Below, in pieces: positions 20,448 to 30,749 of a stretch of DNA of 64,000 bases (within the stretch, counting starts at the first letter, position 1; the number at the start of each line of letters is the position of its first letter). Below the pieces are notes generated by a model. It did no database searches. It saw only the letters and a list, made by a program, of their open reading frames with translations, and was not told where the DNA came from. A program made the position numbers and the translations under genes. Source of the DNA: Sporosarcina highlanderae (GTDB lineage: Bacteria; Bacillota; Bacilli; Bacillales_A; Planococcaceae); NCBI RefSeq assembly GCF_030433715.1, contig NZ_JAROCC010000012.1, positions 54,283-118,282 of the forward strand, in the 5' to 3' direction.

Positions 20448-21026
20448 ATGAAAAAACTATTAGGACCACTTACGATCATTATTGTTCTTCTTGTACTCTT
20501 AGCAATTCTGTTTGTGCCAAGCTACAATAAATTTGTTAATTTAGAGGAAGATGTAGATGCGTCGTATGCACAGGTTGAAAACCAATTGCAACGCCGGCTC
20601 GATCTTATTCCGAACTTGGTGAACACGGTTAAAGGGTATGCAAGTCATGAAAAAGAAGTAATCGCGGAAATTTCCGATGCACGCGCAAAACTGTCAGGTG
20701 CAACTGGGCCTGCCGAACAGGCAGCTGCAGATACAGAGTTGTCGAATGCCTTAGGACGTCTGTTAGTGGTTGTGGAAAATTATCCGGATTTGAAGGCGAA
20801 TCAGAACTTCACTCAGCTCATGGATGAGTTAGCTGGCACCGAGAACCGGATTGGTGTGGCAAGAAAAGATTATAATGATGTCGTTTCCCAATACAACCGA
20901 CAAGTGAAAAGGTTTCCGGGGAAATTAGTCGCTTCGATATTTGGCTTTGACGAGAAAGAGTATTTCCAAGCGAATGAGGCTGCAAACCAAGCACCTAATG
21001 TTGACTTTGGAGATGGCAGCAAGTGA
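20448..21026 (+). CDS. LemA family membrane protein
   Basis: Protein of 192 residues with one N-terminal transmembrane helix (LLGPLTIIIVLLVLLAILFV) and a helical domain bearing the LemA signature (YAQVENQLQRRLDLIPNLVNTVKGYASHE). LemA proteins are of unknown biochemical role and often pair with TPM-domain proteins, as here. ATG 20448 follows GGAGTG. The TGA stop overlaps the GTG of the next gene. Confidence 0.92.
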   Translation: MKKLLGPLTIIIVLLVLLAILFVPSYNKFVNLEEDVDASYAQVENQLQRRLDLIPNLVNTVKGYASHEKEVIAEISDARAKLSGATGPAEQAAADTELSNALGRLLVVVENYPDLKANQNFTQLMDELAGTENRIGVARKDYNDVVSQYNRQVKRFPGKLVASIFGFDEKEYFQANEAANQAPNVDFGDGSK

Positions 21027-21832
21027 TTCGGAAAATCGTTCGATCAATTGCGATCGCATGCTTACTCTTAATGTGTATGCCATTCGGGGTGTTGGCAGCC
21101 GAATTCCCCGCTTGGAATAAATTCGATTACTTCATCCAAGACCATGCAAGGATTCTTTCGAATGAACAAAAAGAAGAGCTGAACCGACTTGGGAAAAACT
21201 TGGAACAGGCAACGGGAGCGGAATTGGCGGTTCTAACACTTCCAAGTATAGGTGACGAGCCGGTTGAACAATACGGGGTCGATGCGCTTCGGAAATATGG
21301 GCTTGGAAAAGAAGGTAAAGATAATGGTGCTTTGCTAGTCGTAACGACGGTACCGAATTCAGCTGATGATCGCCATTTTGAGTTGGCCGTTGGTTATGGT
21401 CTTGAAGGTGCGTTGCCTGACGGGAAAGTCGGGCGGATCATGGATGAAGTTTCCGTTCCATATTTGAGGAATGAACAACCCGATTTAGCAATAATGAATG
21501 CATACAAGTCCTATTACAACGAAATAGCTGCTGAATATGGCTGGAACGGGGAAGTTGCTGAAGTGAATACGCTCGCCGGTCAAGGCGGCGGTTCAGGTGT
21601 CGGCATCCCTGCGCCTGTAATTATTTTCATCGTCATTTATCTGCTGTTCCGCTTTATGGGCGGCGGTGGCCGTGGAGGTCGTGGTGGCGGCCCAGGCGGA
21701 AGAAGAGGTAGACGAGGCGGTATGATTTTCTTCCCCGGCTCCTTTGGCGGCGGTGGAGGATTCGGCGGCGGCGGCGGTTTCACCGGCGGAGGTGGATCCG
21801 GTGGTGGCGGCGGTGCTGGACGGAGCTGGTGA
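21023..21832 (+). CDS. TPM domain protein (YgcG family), secreted/membrane
   Basis: Protein of 269 residues. An N-terminal signal sequence (RSIAIACLLLMCMPFGVLAAEFP) precedes a TPM domain (about 35-170: DYFIQDHARILSNEQKEELNRLG...), then a transmembrane helix (VGIPAPVIIFIVIYLLFRFM) and a C-terminal tail very rich in Gly with some Arg, ending GGGGGAGRSW. Same build as E. coli YgcG. GTG 21023 overlaps the lemA stop, so the pair is coupled. Function unknown; probably an envelope process. Confidence 0.88.
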   Translation: MIRKIVRSIAIACLLLMCMPFGVLAAEFPAWNKFDYFIQDHARILSNEQKEELNRLGKNLEQATGAELAVLTLPSIGDEPVEQYGVDALRKYGLGKEGKDNGALLVVTTVPNSADDRHFELAVGYGLEGALPDGKVGRIMDEVSVPYLRNEQPDLAIMNAYKSYYNEIAAEYGWNGEVAEVNTLAGQGGGSGVGIPAPVIIFIVIYLLFRFMGGGGRGGRGGGPGGRRGRRGGMIFFPGSFGGGGGFGGGGGFTGGGGSGGGGGAGRSW

Positions 21833-21877
21833 CACCTGTGCTGGGAATATGTCAGCTTTTGTATAGTACAAAGGTAA

Positions 21878-22001
21878 CGAAATGACCATATATCTTGGGA
21901 AATGATCGATATATTCCGGGAAATGATCGATAACCCAGCCCAATTGATCGATAACTCTTGGGAAATGATCGATAAAACCTGGGAAATGACCGATAACTTT
22001 T
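21878..22001. repeat. Tandem repeat of about 20 bp, six copies
   Basis: Degenerate copies of GGGAAATGATCGATAACY with 19-22 bp spacing between 21878 and 22001, between the TPM gene and the next terminator. The best copies begin at about 21897, 21918, 21961 and 21981. Each copy has ATCGAT or a one-base variant. No ORF runs through them. Confidence 0.8.
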
Positions 22002-22028
22002 CACCCGACTCTAAAACACCATAAAATC

Positions 22029-22068
22029 AAAAGGATGTTCTGCAAATCTTTTGCAGAACATCCTTTTT
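22029..22068. terminator. Strong, symmetrical terminator
   Basis: AAAAGGATGTTCTGCAA (22029-22045) pairs perfectly with TTGCAGAACATCCTTTT (22051-22067). A/T runs on both sides allow function on either strand; it closes the lemA operon. Confidence 0.9.
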
Positions 22069-22078
22069 CCCTTATAAT
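22051..22078 (+). promoter_or_regulatory. Promoter of the glutaredoxin-like gene
   Basis: TTGCAG (22051-22056, inside the terminator arm), 16 bp, TATAAT (22073-22078). Confidence 0.55.
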
Positions 22079-22110
22079 AGTGAAAAAACAGGTAATCGAG
22101 GTGCTGCAAC

Positions 22111-22338
22111 ATGCATGTTCAATTTTACACAAGACCGGGATGCCATCTATGCGAAGAAGCCGAGGCAATGATGAAATTAGTCCAAGAGGATTTTCCGCTA
22201 ACATGGTCCACAATAAACATCGAAACAGATGATGAAAGCCATGAAAAATATATGCTGATGATTCCCGTAATCGAAAAAGATGGCGCTGTTTTATTATACG
22301 GGTCAATCGGCTACGCCGACATAATTGAACTTTTTTAA
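22111..22338 (+). CDS. Glutaredoxin family protein
   Basis: Protein of 75 residues with a thioredoxin-like fold: an N-terminal beta strand, CxxC (GCHLCEEAEAMM, about residues 11-14), and the cis-Pro region (MIPVIEKDG). Belongs to the short glutaredoxin-like (DUF836) group common upstream of cggR in Bacillales. The SD (GAGGTGC) is modest. Likely a thiol redox protein; the partner is unknown. Confidence 0.82.
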   Translation: MHVQFYTRPGCHLCEEAEAMMKLVQEDFPLTWSTINIETDDESHEKYMLMIPVIEKDGAVLLYGSIGYADIIELF

Positions 22339-22349
22339 AGGTTAAATGT

Positions 22350-22378
22350 TTGAATTGTATAGCAAAGAGGTATACAAT
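22350..22378 (+). promoter_or_regulatory. sigma-A promoter of the cggR-gapA operon
   Basis: TTGAAT (22350-22355), 17-bp spacer, TACAAT (22373-22378). It lies upstream of the CggR operator, so a bound repressor would block elongation, as described in B. subtilis. Confidence 0.75.
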
Positions 22379-22408
22379 AAGAGCAAGAATAATATTTTTT
22401 TACCCAAG

Positions 22409-22446
22409 GTGGGACAAAAATAAATTAAGTGGGCATAATTTGTCCC
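22409..22446 (+). promoter_or_regulatory. CggR operator
   Basis: GTGGGACAAAAAT followed by GTGGGCATAATTTGTCCC: two GGGAC-type half-site pairs as in the B. subtilis cggR operator. It lies between promoter and cggR start, about 25-60 bases after the predicted transcription start. In Bacillus, fructose-1,6-bisphosphate relieves repression. Confidence 0.8.
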
Positions 22447-22466
22447 TCATGAAAGAAGGGCTTTCC

Positions 22467-23507
22467 TTGAACCCGAATATACTTGAGGCACAACGGAAGC
22501 TTGTGCCGGAAATGATGGAAATTCTACGTCAACGATATAGGCTTTTAAAGTTCATCGGAGTTTCTGGTCCGATCGGCAGGAGACCACTTAGCATTTTGGC
22601 GGATATTTCTGAGCGGGAATGCAGAAACTTAATGGAGGCCTTGCGCAATGAGGAGCTGATTCGAATTGCGAAAGAAGGGGCCACAATCACAATTGAAGGA
22701 TCGAGAGTCCTTGATCTACTTGCGCCAAGTATTGAGGAATGGACTGGGCAAAATGTGATTGCCGGCAAGTTGAGTGCTTTGCTTAAAATTCAAAGTGTTC
22801 ACATCGTCCAAGGGAATTGTGACGCGAATCCGACGGTGAAAAGTCTGATTGGAAAAGAAGCGGCAACTGTATTCATGCAAAGGATTGGAGAAGGTAAAGT
22901 CATCGCTGTTACTGGTGGAAGTTCGGTTGCGGCGATTCCGCAACATATCCACTCGATTGATAATCCTGATAACCTTCACTTCATTGCCGCAAGAGGCGGG
23001 GTTGGGGATGATATCGGGCTGCAGGCAAATGTCATCGCCGCGTCTTTTGCCGAGGCAAGCGGAGGCACGTATAGCACATTTTATTATCCCGAATCCTTGA
23101 GCCAAGAAGCGCATGAAATTTTCAAACGCGAACCATCTGTCATTGAAATGACGGAGCTGTACGGGAAAACGGATTGTGTCTTGCATGGAATTGGCGACGC
23201 GGAAAAAATGGCTGAATTACGCAATACGCCTGAAAGTGAAAGGCGACTGCTCCAAGAAAAAGGGGCGAAAGGTGAAGCTTTCGGCTATTACTTCGATGAT
23301 AGCGGGAATGTTGTCCACCGTATCAGGACAGTCGGCATACAGACTGAACAGCTTGAACAAGTTCCCCTGATCATAGCTGTTGCAGGTGGAGCAAGCAAAG
23401 CGGATGCGATTTTATCCTATATGGAAAGCGCTCCCCGTCAAACCATTTTGGTGACGGATGAAGGGGCGGCAAACGCAATTTTAGAGAAGTTGGAAGGTAA
23501 ACAATAA
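22467..23507 (+). CDS. cggR: Central glycolytic genes regulator
   Basis: SorC/DeoR-family repressor of 346 residues. N-terminal HTH (about 30-75, GPIGRRPLSILADISERECRNLMEAL) and C-terminal sugar-binding domain (AVTGGSSVAAIP; ARGGVGDDIGLQAN; IIAVAGGASKADAI). TTG 22467 is chosen since AAGAAGGG ends 6 bases upstream and the N-terminus (NPNILEAQRKLVPEM) matches the family. The in-frame sequence from 22350 would run through the promoter and operator. Represses its own operon. Confidence 0.95.
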   Translation: MNPNILEAQRKLVPEMMEILRQRYRLLKFIGVSGPIGRRPLSILADISERECRNLMEALRNEELIRIAKEGATITIEGSRVLDLLAPSIEEWTGQNVIAGKLSALLKIQSVHIVQGNCDANPTVKSLIGKEAATVFMQRIGEGKVIAVTGGSSVAAIPQHIHSIDNPDNLHFIAARGGVGDDIGLQANVIAASFAEASGGTYSTFYYPESLSQEAHEIFKREPSVIEMTELYGKTDCVLHGIGDAEKMAELRNTPESERRLLQEKGAKGEAFGYYFDDSGNVVHRIRTVGIQTEQLEQVPLIIAVAGGASKADAILSYMESAPRQTILVTDEGAANAILEKLEGKQ

Positions 23508-23526
23508 CCTACTGGAGGTAAAGGAA

Positions 23527-24534
23527 ATGACATTAAAAATAGCGATCAATGGGTTCGGCCGTATTGGGAGACTTGTTTTCAGGGAAGCACAGAAAAACGA
23601 AGAGATCGAAGTTGTCGCAGTTAATGATTTGACCGATGCTCCAATGTTGGCGCATTTATTGAAATACGATTCCGTACACGGGATTTTCGATGCTGAAGTT
23701 GGTTCTGAAGATAATCACCTTGTCGTGAATGGGAAAAAGATCAAGGTTTACGCTGAAAAAGACCCTTCCTCTTTGCCATGGGGGGAGTTGGGTATCGATA
23801 TCGTTATCGAATCCACTGGTGTGTTCAGGGATGAAAAAGGTCTGATGAAGCATATCGAAGCAGGCGCTAAAAAAGTCATCCTATCTGCGCCAGCGAAAGG
23901 TGATGTCAAAACGCTTGTTATGGGTGTCAATGTAGATTCATATGACGCAACTCAAGATAAAGTCGTTTCAAACGCATCCTGTACAACAAACTGCCTTGCA
24001 CCTGTCGTGAAAGTGCTGCACGACAAATTCGGCATCAAACGAGGCATGATGACGACAGTCCATTCATATACAAACGACCAAAACATTTTGGATTTACCGC
24101 ATTCTGACTACCGCCGTGCACGTGCTGCAGCAGAATCGATGATCCCTACAACAACTGGCGCGGCATCAGCTGTAACGAAGGTTATTCCTGAACTAAAAGG
24201 AAAATTGGACGGAATGGCAGTTCGCGTACCAACTCCGAACGTTTCACTTGTCGACTTCGTCACTGAGCTTTCAACAGAAGTGACGGTTGAAGATGTAAAT
24301 GCCGCATTGAAAAATGCATCGGAAAATGAATTGAAAGACATCCTGTTCTACAATGAAATACCATTAGTCTCACGCGATTACAACGGCAACACAGCATCCT
24401 CCACAGTAGATGGTCTGTCTACGATGGTATTGGACAATAATATGGTGAAAATCATTGCCTGGTATGACAATGAATCCGGCTATTCAGCTCGATGCATCGA
24501 TTTGGCACTCTATATGCACAACAAAGGAATATAA
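23527..24534 (+). CDS. gapA: Glyceraldehyde-3-phosphate dehydrogenase (glycolytic)
   Basis: NAD-dependent GAPDH of 335 residues with N-terminal NGFGRIGR, catalytic SCTTNC and C-terminal WYDNESGY motifs. Directly behind cggR, therefore the glycolytic isozyme. SD CTGGAGG is before ATG 23527. Confidence 0.99.
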   Translation: MTLKIAINGFGRIGRLVFREAQKNEEIEVVAVNDLTDAPMLAHLLKYDSVHGIFDAEVGSEDNHLVVNGKKIKVYAEKDPSSLPWGELGIDIVIESTGVFRDEKGLMKHIEAGAKKVILSAPAKGDVKTLVMGVNVDSYDATQDKVVSNASCTTNCLAPVVKVLHDKFGIKRGMMTTVHSYTNDQNILDLPHSDYRRARAAAESMIPTTTGAASAVTKVIPELKGKLDGMAVRVPTPNVSLVDFVTELSTEVTVEDVNAALKNASENELKDILFYNEIPLVSRDYNGNTASSTVDGLSTMVLDNNMVKIIAWYDNESGYSARCIDLALYMHNKGI

Positions 24535-24580
24535 AACATAGCCATTCTTAGGGCAACCCATTATAATAGTGATGGGTAGA

Positions 24581-24610
24581 AGGAACGGAGGAAACCCGTT
24601 CCTTTTTTTA
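24581..24610 (+). terminator. Terminator/attenuator between gapA and pgk
   Basis: AGGAACGG (24581-24588) pairs with CCGTTCCT (24596-24603), T-run 24603-24609. As pgk to eno continue in the same direction, it probably gives partial termination and extra gapA message. A smaller inverted repeat (ACCCAT/ATGGGT, about 24556-24577) precedes it. Confidence 0.8.
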
Positions 24611-24689
24611 TGTAAATACGTTGGAAAATTAAGGGGTTTTAACCAACTCCCGATTTCCTTCGCTTTATTTCTTGGAGGTGTGCAGTTTA

Positions 24690-25874
24690 ATGAAAGCTAA
24701 ACAAACAATCAAGGATATTGACTTAAACGGGAAACGTGTATTTTGCCGTGTGGATTTCAATGTACCGATGGAAAATGGAAACGTATCCGATGATACAAGA
24801 ATCCGTGCAGCAATACCGACAATCGAATACATGGCTGAAAAAGGAGCAAAAGTGATCCTTGCGAGCCATCTTGGAAGGCCAAAAGGCGAAGCGAAAGATG
24901 AACTACGACTTACTGCGGCTGGTGAAAGATTAGCCGAACTCCTTCAAAAGGACGTAAAAAAGCTTGATGAATCAATTGGCGAAAACGTTGAAAAAGCAGT
25001 CGCTGAAATGAAGAACGGCGACATTCTCCTTCTTGAGAACGTTCGATTCCATGCTGGTGAGGAGAAGAACGATGCTGAACTTGCGAAACAGTTTGCTACA
25101 CTTGCGGATGTATTCGTCAACGACGCATTTGGAGCGGCACATCGTGCGCACGCATCCACTGCGGGCATCGCGGAATTCATCCCGGCAGTAAGCGGATTCC
25201 TGATGGAGAAGGAATTGGATGTACTTGGAAAAGCACTCTCGAATCCAGAGCGTCCATTCACGGCAATCATCGGCGGCGCAAAAGTGAAAGACAAAATCGG
25301 AGTCATCGATAACCTCTTAGACAACGTCGACAATTTATTGATCGGCGGAGGATTGTCTTACACATTCACAAAGGCTGAAGGATATGAAACTGGAAACTCC
25401 CTCGTTGAAGAGGATAAAATCGAGCTTGCTCAGTCATTCATTCAAAAAGCGAAAGAGAAAAATGTAAAGCTCTATTTACCGGTTGATGCAGTTGTCGCAG
25501 ATGCGTTTTCTGAATCGGCAACTGTGAAAACGGTTAAAATAGATGAAATCCCTGAAGGTTGGATGGGACTTGATATTGGACCTGCAACAGCGGAAATGTA
25601 CGCGGACGTCATTAAAAACTCCAAATTGGTCATTTGGAATGGACCGATGGGTGTATTTGAAATGGAACCATTTGCGAACGGAACGAAGCAGGTTGCAGTG
25701 GCGATGGCTGAAACAGAAGCCTACACAGTTATCGGTGGAGGAGATTCTGCGGCGGCTGTTGAAAAATTCGATGTTGCGGACAAAATGGATCACGTGTCAA
25801 CAGGCGGTGGCGCTTCCCTTGAGTTCATGGAGGGTAAAGAGCTACCAGGCGTGACTGTCTTGCAGGATAAATGA
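24690..25874 (+). CDS. pgk: Phosphoglycerate kinase
   Basis: Converts 1,3-bisphosphoglycerate and ADP to 3-phosphoglycerate and ATP. 394 residues with [18 protein letters not shown], and nucleotide-binding [10 protein letters not shown] motifs. ATG 24690 is taken: GGAGG (24674-24678) is upstream and the N-terminus fits; a TTG at 24672 overlaps that SD. Confidence 0.99.
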   Translation: MKAKQTIKDIDLNGKRVFCRVDFNVPMENGNVSDDTRIRAAIPTIEYMAEKGAKVILASHLGRPKGEAKDELRLTAAGERLAELLQKDVKKLDESIGENVEKAVAEMKNGDILLLENVRFHAGEEKNDAELAKQFATLADVFVNDAFGAAHRAHASTAGIAEFIPAVSGFLMEKELDVLGKALSNPERPFTAIIGGAKVKDKIGVIDNLLDNVDNLLIGGGLSYTFTKAEGYETGNSLVEEDKIELAQSFIQKAKEKNVKLYLPVDAVVADAFSESATVKTVKIDEIPEGWMGLDIGPATAEMYADVIKNSKLVIWNGPMGVFEMEPFANGTKQVAVAMAETEAYTVIGGGDSAAAVEKFDVADKMDHVSTGGGASLEFMEGKELPGVTVLQDK

Positions 25875-25889
25875 TTGGAGGGGAAACAA

Positions 25890-26651
25890 TTGCGTAAACG
25901 AATCATTGCAGGAAACTGGAAGATGTATAAAAAGATCGGCGAAGCAAAAGATTTCATTGCAGAAGTGAAAGGACGTTTACCGGTCACGGACAACGTCGAA
26001 GCTGTCATTTGTCCACCCGCGCCTTTTCTGTCGGTGCTTGTGAATGAATCGGAAGGCACTGCATTGAAAATCGGTGCTCAAACGATGCATGACGTTGAAG
26101 AAGGTGCTTTTACGGGCGAAGTTAGCCCAAGCATGCTTTCGGATATGAATGTCGAGTATGTCATCCTTGGACATTCCGAACGCCGTCAATATTTCAATGA
26201 AACCGATGAATCCGTTAACAAGAAAGTGCATGCTGCATTTGCACACCAATTAACACCAATCGTCTGTGTCGGTGAAAGCCTTGAAGAGCGTGAAGAAGGT
26301 AAAACGGTTGAACGCGTTTCATCGCAAGTGGAAAAAGCGTTCAATGGCATTAGCACAGATCAGGCGAAAGAAGCAGTCATTGCTTACGAACCGATCTGGG
26401 CAATTGGCACAGGAAAGACTGCAACTGCAGAAGATGCAAATGAAGTATGTAAGGAAATTCGTGTGAAAATCGGCAAACTCTATGATGAAGAAACTGCATC
26501 TGCGGTGCGCATCCAATACGGTGGTAGTGTGAAACCGGGTAATATTGCTGAGCTACTCTCAATGGAGCATATTGACGGAGCACTTGTCGGCGGAGCAAGC
26601 CTTGTTGCAGACTCTTTTGTAGAAATGGTAGAGGTAGCAGCTAATGAATAA
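25890..26651 (+). CDS. tpiA: Triosephosphate isomerase
   Basis: TIM-barrel enzyme of 253 residues with N-terminal [13 protein letters not shown], catalytic His (GHSERR) and Glu ([11 protein letters not shown]). TTG 25890 is the start: GGAGGGG (25877-25883) is 6-8 bases upstream and the length then equals the usual 253. A TTG start is uncommon for so highly expressed a gene. Overlaps gpmI by 8 bp. Confidence 0.98.
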   Translation: MRKRIIAGNWKMYKKIGEAKDFIAEVKGRLPVTDNVEAVICPPAPFLSVLVNESEGTALKIGAQTMHDVEEGAFTGEVSPSMLSDMNVEYVILGHSERRQYFNETDESVNKKVHAAFAHQLTPIVCVGESLEEREEGKTVERVSSQVEKAFNGISTDQAKEAVIAYEPIWAIGTGKTATAEDANEVCKEIRVKIGKLYDEETASAVRIQYGGSVKPGNIAELLSMEHIDGALVGGASLVADSFVEMVEVAANE

Positions 26652-28170
26652 AGCACCTGTCGCATTGATCATCCTTGATGGATTTGGGTTAAGGGATGAG
26701 AAGTTCGGCAATGCGGTTGCACAAGCGAACACACCGAACTTTGATATTCTTTGGGAAAACTATCCGCATTCGACGTTAACGGCATGCGGAGAAGCTGTCG
26801 GCCTTCCGGAAGGCCAGATGGGAAATTCGGAAGTCGGCCACTTGAATATCGGTGCCGGCCGAATCGTCTATCAAAGTTTGACGCGTATTAATAAATCCAT
26901 CAAAGATGGGGATTTCTTGACTTGCCCTGCGCTTCTCAGAGCAGTGGAGCACGCGAAACAACAAGGTACTTCCCTCCATTTGATGGGATTGCTTTCTGAC
27001 GGCGGTGTACATAGTCATTATGAACATCTCTTCGCCCTCCTTCGATTAGCGAAATTGAACGGGATCGAAAAGGTATATGTTCATGCATTCCTTGATGGAA
27101 GGGATGTCGGTCCACAAACCGCTGCGGGCTATGTTGAGCAGACCGAAAAAGTGATGGAGGGCCTCGGAATCGGTAAGATCGCTACTGTTTCCGGCCGTTA
27201 TTATTCGATGGATCGAGATAAAAGATGGGACCGTGTCGAGCTTGCATATCGCGCAATGGTTGACGGGCAAGGGGACGCCTTTGCTTCAGCCACCGCCGGT
27301 ATTCTTTCATCTTATGAGGAAGAAGTGTATGATGAATTCGTCAAGCCGTTCATCATCGAGAAAGATGGTAAACCTGTTGCGAAGATTGAAGATGGGGATG
27401 CTGTTGTTTTCTTCAACTTCAGACCGGATCGCGCGATTCAATTATCCCGCGCATTTACGGATCCAAAATTCGACGGTTTCCATACGGGACCTGAAACATA
27501 TGACAACTTGAAATTCGTGACATTCACGCATTACAGCGAGGATGTACGAGCCGATATTGTCTTCGATACTCAAAACTTAGACAACACAATCGGTGAAGTG
27601 ATATCGGAAAATGGATTACGTCAGCTTCGGATTGCCGAAACTGAAAAATATCCACATGTTACTTTTTTTATGAGTGGCGGAAGGGAAGAAGAGTTTGAGG
27701 GCGAAACAAGGATTTTGATTGCGAGCCCGAAAGTGGCAACCTATGACTTAAAGCCGGAAATGAGTGCAGTGGAAGTAACGGAAGCTTTGCTGAAGGAAAT
27801 CGAAGAAGATCGCCAGGATGCGATCATTCTTAACTTCGCGAATCCTGATATGGTTGGCCATAGCGGAATGCTTGAACCAACAATAAAAGCAATCGAAACA
27901 GTCGATGTCTGTTTAGGCAGAATCATTGATGCCCTCATGCTGAAGGGCGGTACAGCAATCGTTACCGCGGACCACGGGAACTCCGACGAAGTATTGACGT
28001 TGGAAGGAAAACCGATGACTGCACATACGACAAACCCTGTGCCCGTCATCATCACAAAAGATGATATCGAATTACGAAAAGGCGGCATCCTTGCCGACCT
28101 TGCCCCAACTATGCTGAAATTACTGAATATCGAACAACCAAAAGATATGTCCGGAACACCATTATTTTAG
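26644..28170 (+). CDS. gpmI: 2,3-bisphosphoglycerate-independent phosphoglycerate mutase
   Basis: Mn-dependent mutase of 508 residues related to alkaline phosphatase. Visible are [10 protein letters not shown] (metal site), the catalytic Ser in [14 protein letters not shown] and [10 protein letters not shown] near the C-terminus. Activity of the Bacillus enzyme is pH-sensitive through Mn binding, which matters in sporulation. Confidence 0.99.
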   Translation: MNKAPVALIILDGFGLRDEKFGNAVAQANTPNFDILWENYPHSTLTACGEAVGLPEGQMGNSEVGHLNIGAGRIVYQSLTRINKSIKDGDFLTCPALLRAVEHAKQQGTSLHLMGLLSDGGVHSHYEHLFALLRLAKLNGIEKVYVHAFLDGRDVGPQTAAGYVEQTEKVMEGLGIGKIATVSGRYYSMDRDKRWDRVELAYRAMVDGQGDAFASATAGILSSYEEEVYDEFVKPFIIEKDGKPVAKIEDGDAVVFFNFRPDRAIQLSRAFTDPKFDGFHTGPETYDNLKFVTFTHYSEDVRADIVFDTQNLDNTIGEVISENGLRQLRIAETEKYPHVTFFMSGGREEEFEGETRILIASPKVATYDLKPEMSAVEVTEALLKEIEEDRQDAIILNFANPDMVGHSGMLEPTIKAIETVDVCLGRIIDALMLKGGTAIVTADHGNSDEVLTLEGKPMTAHTTNPVPVIITKDDIELRKGGILADLAPTMLKLLNIEQPKDMSGTPLF

Positions 28171-29484
<1,314 letters not shown>

Positions 29485-29494
29485 TGAATGGAAA

Positions 29495-29514
29495 CAGCCG
29501 GCACTAGCCGGCTG
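29495..29514 (+). terminator. Hairpin at the end of the glycolytic operon
   Basis: Perfect CAGCCGGC (29495-29502) / GCCGGCTG (29507-29514) with a 4-base loop. Only a short T tract follows, so termination may be partial. Confidence 0.7.
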
Positions 29515-29537
29515 AATTCTTACATATCGAAAACTTG

Positions 29538-29566
29538 TTGTAACAATTTAAAGTATTTGATAGAAT
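29538..29566 (+). promoter_or_regulatory. Promoter of secG
   Basis: TTGTAA (29538-29543), 17-bp spacer, TAGAAT (29561-29566), about 38 bp before the GTG start. Confidence 0.6.
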
Positions 29567-29604
29567 ATAAGTATTGTTATGTTCGACGCAGGAGGTGGAA
29601 CAAA

Positions 29605-29832
29605 GTGCATGCTTTGTTAATGACTTTACTAGTAATCGTATCATTGGCGTTAATCGTTGTAGTATTATTGCAATCCGGAAAAAGTGCAGGTCTATCTGGA
29701 GCCATCTCCGGTGGTGCTGAACAACTTTTTGGTAAACAAAAAGCACGTGGATTGGATTTGGTACTTCAACGAGTGACAATTATCCTTTCAATTGTATTTT
29801 TCCTTTTGGCTCTTGCCATTGTAAAATTTTGA
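29605..29832 (+). CDS. secG: Protein translocase subunit SecG
   Basis: Small subunit of the SecYEG channel. 75 residues with two transmembrane helices (about 3-22 and 52-73) around the conserved loop [25 protein letters not shown] 29605 is 9 bases after the SD GGAGGTGG; the long in-frame extension upstream overlaps the promoter and is not coding. Confidence 0.96.
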   Translation: MHALLMTLLVIVSLALIVVVLLQSGKSAGLSGAISGGAEQLFGKQKARGLDLVLQRVTIILSIVFFLLALAIVKF

Positions 29833-29859
29833 TTGGTAATTCAATAATGCATATAACTA

Positions 29860-29893
29860 ACGCCTGGCCACCCGTATGGTCGGGCGTTTTTTT
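29860..29893 (+). terminator. Rho-independent terminator of secG
   Basis: ACGCC-T-GGCCA pairs with TGGTC-G-GGCGT (29860-29887), then T7. Confidence 0.88.
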
Positions 29894-29960
29894 CCATACT
29901 GAATGGGAATGATAATATACATATGAACTATTTTTGTCAGCAGTTGAAAGGATGGAAGAA

Positions 29961-30707
29961 ATGAGAATTGCGCAACCGAAACCGTTCTTTTTTGAACAAG
30001 GGAAGAGGGCGGTGCTGTTACTGCACGGTTTTACAGGAACTTCGGCGGATGTAAGGATGTTAGGCCGTTTCCTTGAAAAGAAGGGGTATACATCTCTTGC
30101 GCCACATTACCGTGGACACGGCGTTCCGCCTGAGGAACTTATCAAAACAGGTCCCGACCAATGGTGGGAGGATGTCGAAGCCGGCTATCAGCAATTAATC
30201 GACGCGGGCTATGAAGAAATTGCAGTTTGCGGATTATCGCTTGGTGGAGTATTTTCATTGAAAATAGGGGTTAAAATGCCAATAAAGGGTATTGTAACTA
30301 TGTGTGCCCCGATGTCTATGAAACGCACGGATAAAATGTATGAAGGCGTGTTAAAATACGCTTCAGAATACAAACGATATGAAGGAAAATCGAAGCCGGA
30401 AATCGAAGAAGAAGTGGAAGCGTTACGTGGGAAAACAATGCCGGCCTTAAGTGAATTAAGTCCGCTTGTTGACTCCGTTCGGGATCAGCTTCCTTCCGTC
30501 GAGGCTCCTCTTTTCGTTGTTCAATCAAGAAATGATGAAGTAATTGACGTGAATTCCGCGAACGTCATCTTTGATAACGCATCGTCTGCGGACAAAGAGA
30601 TTAAATGGTTTGAAAAGTCCACTCATGTGATCACACTTGGTCCAGAAAAAGAGCAACTTCATGAAGATATATATCAATTTCTTGAATCGCTTGATTGGAA
30701 CGTGTGA
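29961..30707 (+). CDS. est: Carboxylesterase (Est/YvaK family)
   Basis: Alpha/beta hydrolase of 248 residues. Oxyanion-hole HGFTG, nucleophile in GLSLGG (Ser about residue 94), acid in SRNDEVID and catalytic His in STHVITLG are visible, as in Geobacillus Est30 and B. subtilis YvaK. ATG 29961 is 9 bases after AAAGG; the ATG at 29952 directly abuts it. Often found between secG and rnr, as here. Confidence 0.93.
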   Translation: MRIAQPKPFFFEQGKRAVLLLHGFTGTSADVRMLGRFLEKKGYTSLAPHYRGHGVPPEELIKTGPDQWWEDVEAGYQQLIDAGYEEIAVCGLSLGGVFSLKIGVKMPIKGIVTMCAPMSMKRTDKMYEGVLKYASEYKRYEGKSKPEIEEEVEALRGKTMPALSELSPLVDSVRDQLPSVEAPLFVVQSRNDEVIDVNSANVIFDNASSADKEIKWFEKSTHVITLGPEKEQLHEDIYQFLESLDWNV

Positions 30708-30749
30708 AAATGAATGGAATTGACGATAGTGAAGAATGGAGGGATGTAA

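Noticed and set aside
21878..22001. CRISPR array in the GGGAAATGATCGATAA repeats
   Set aside because: Period of about 20 bp leaves no spacers; copies are degenerate.
22350..22466. N-terminal extension of CggR from 22350
   Set aside because: It would be translated through the promoter and operator; TTG 22467 has the SD and family-like N-terminus.
24556..24689. Riboswitch or T-box before pgk
   Set aside because: Only a simple terminator hairpin and a short inverted repeat are seen; no T-box sequence or conserved aptamer core.
29488..29604. Longer SecG starting at 29488
   Set aside because: The extension contains the secG promoter and is not like any SecG; GTG 29605 has a strong SD.
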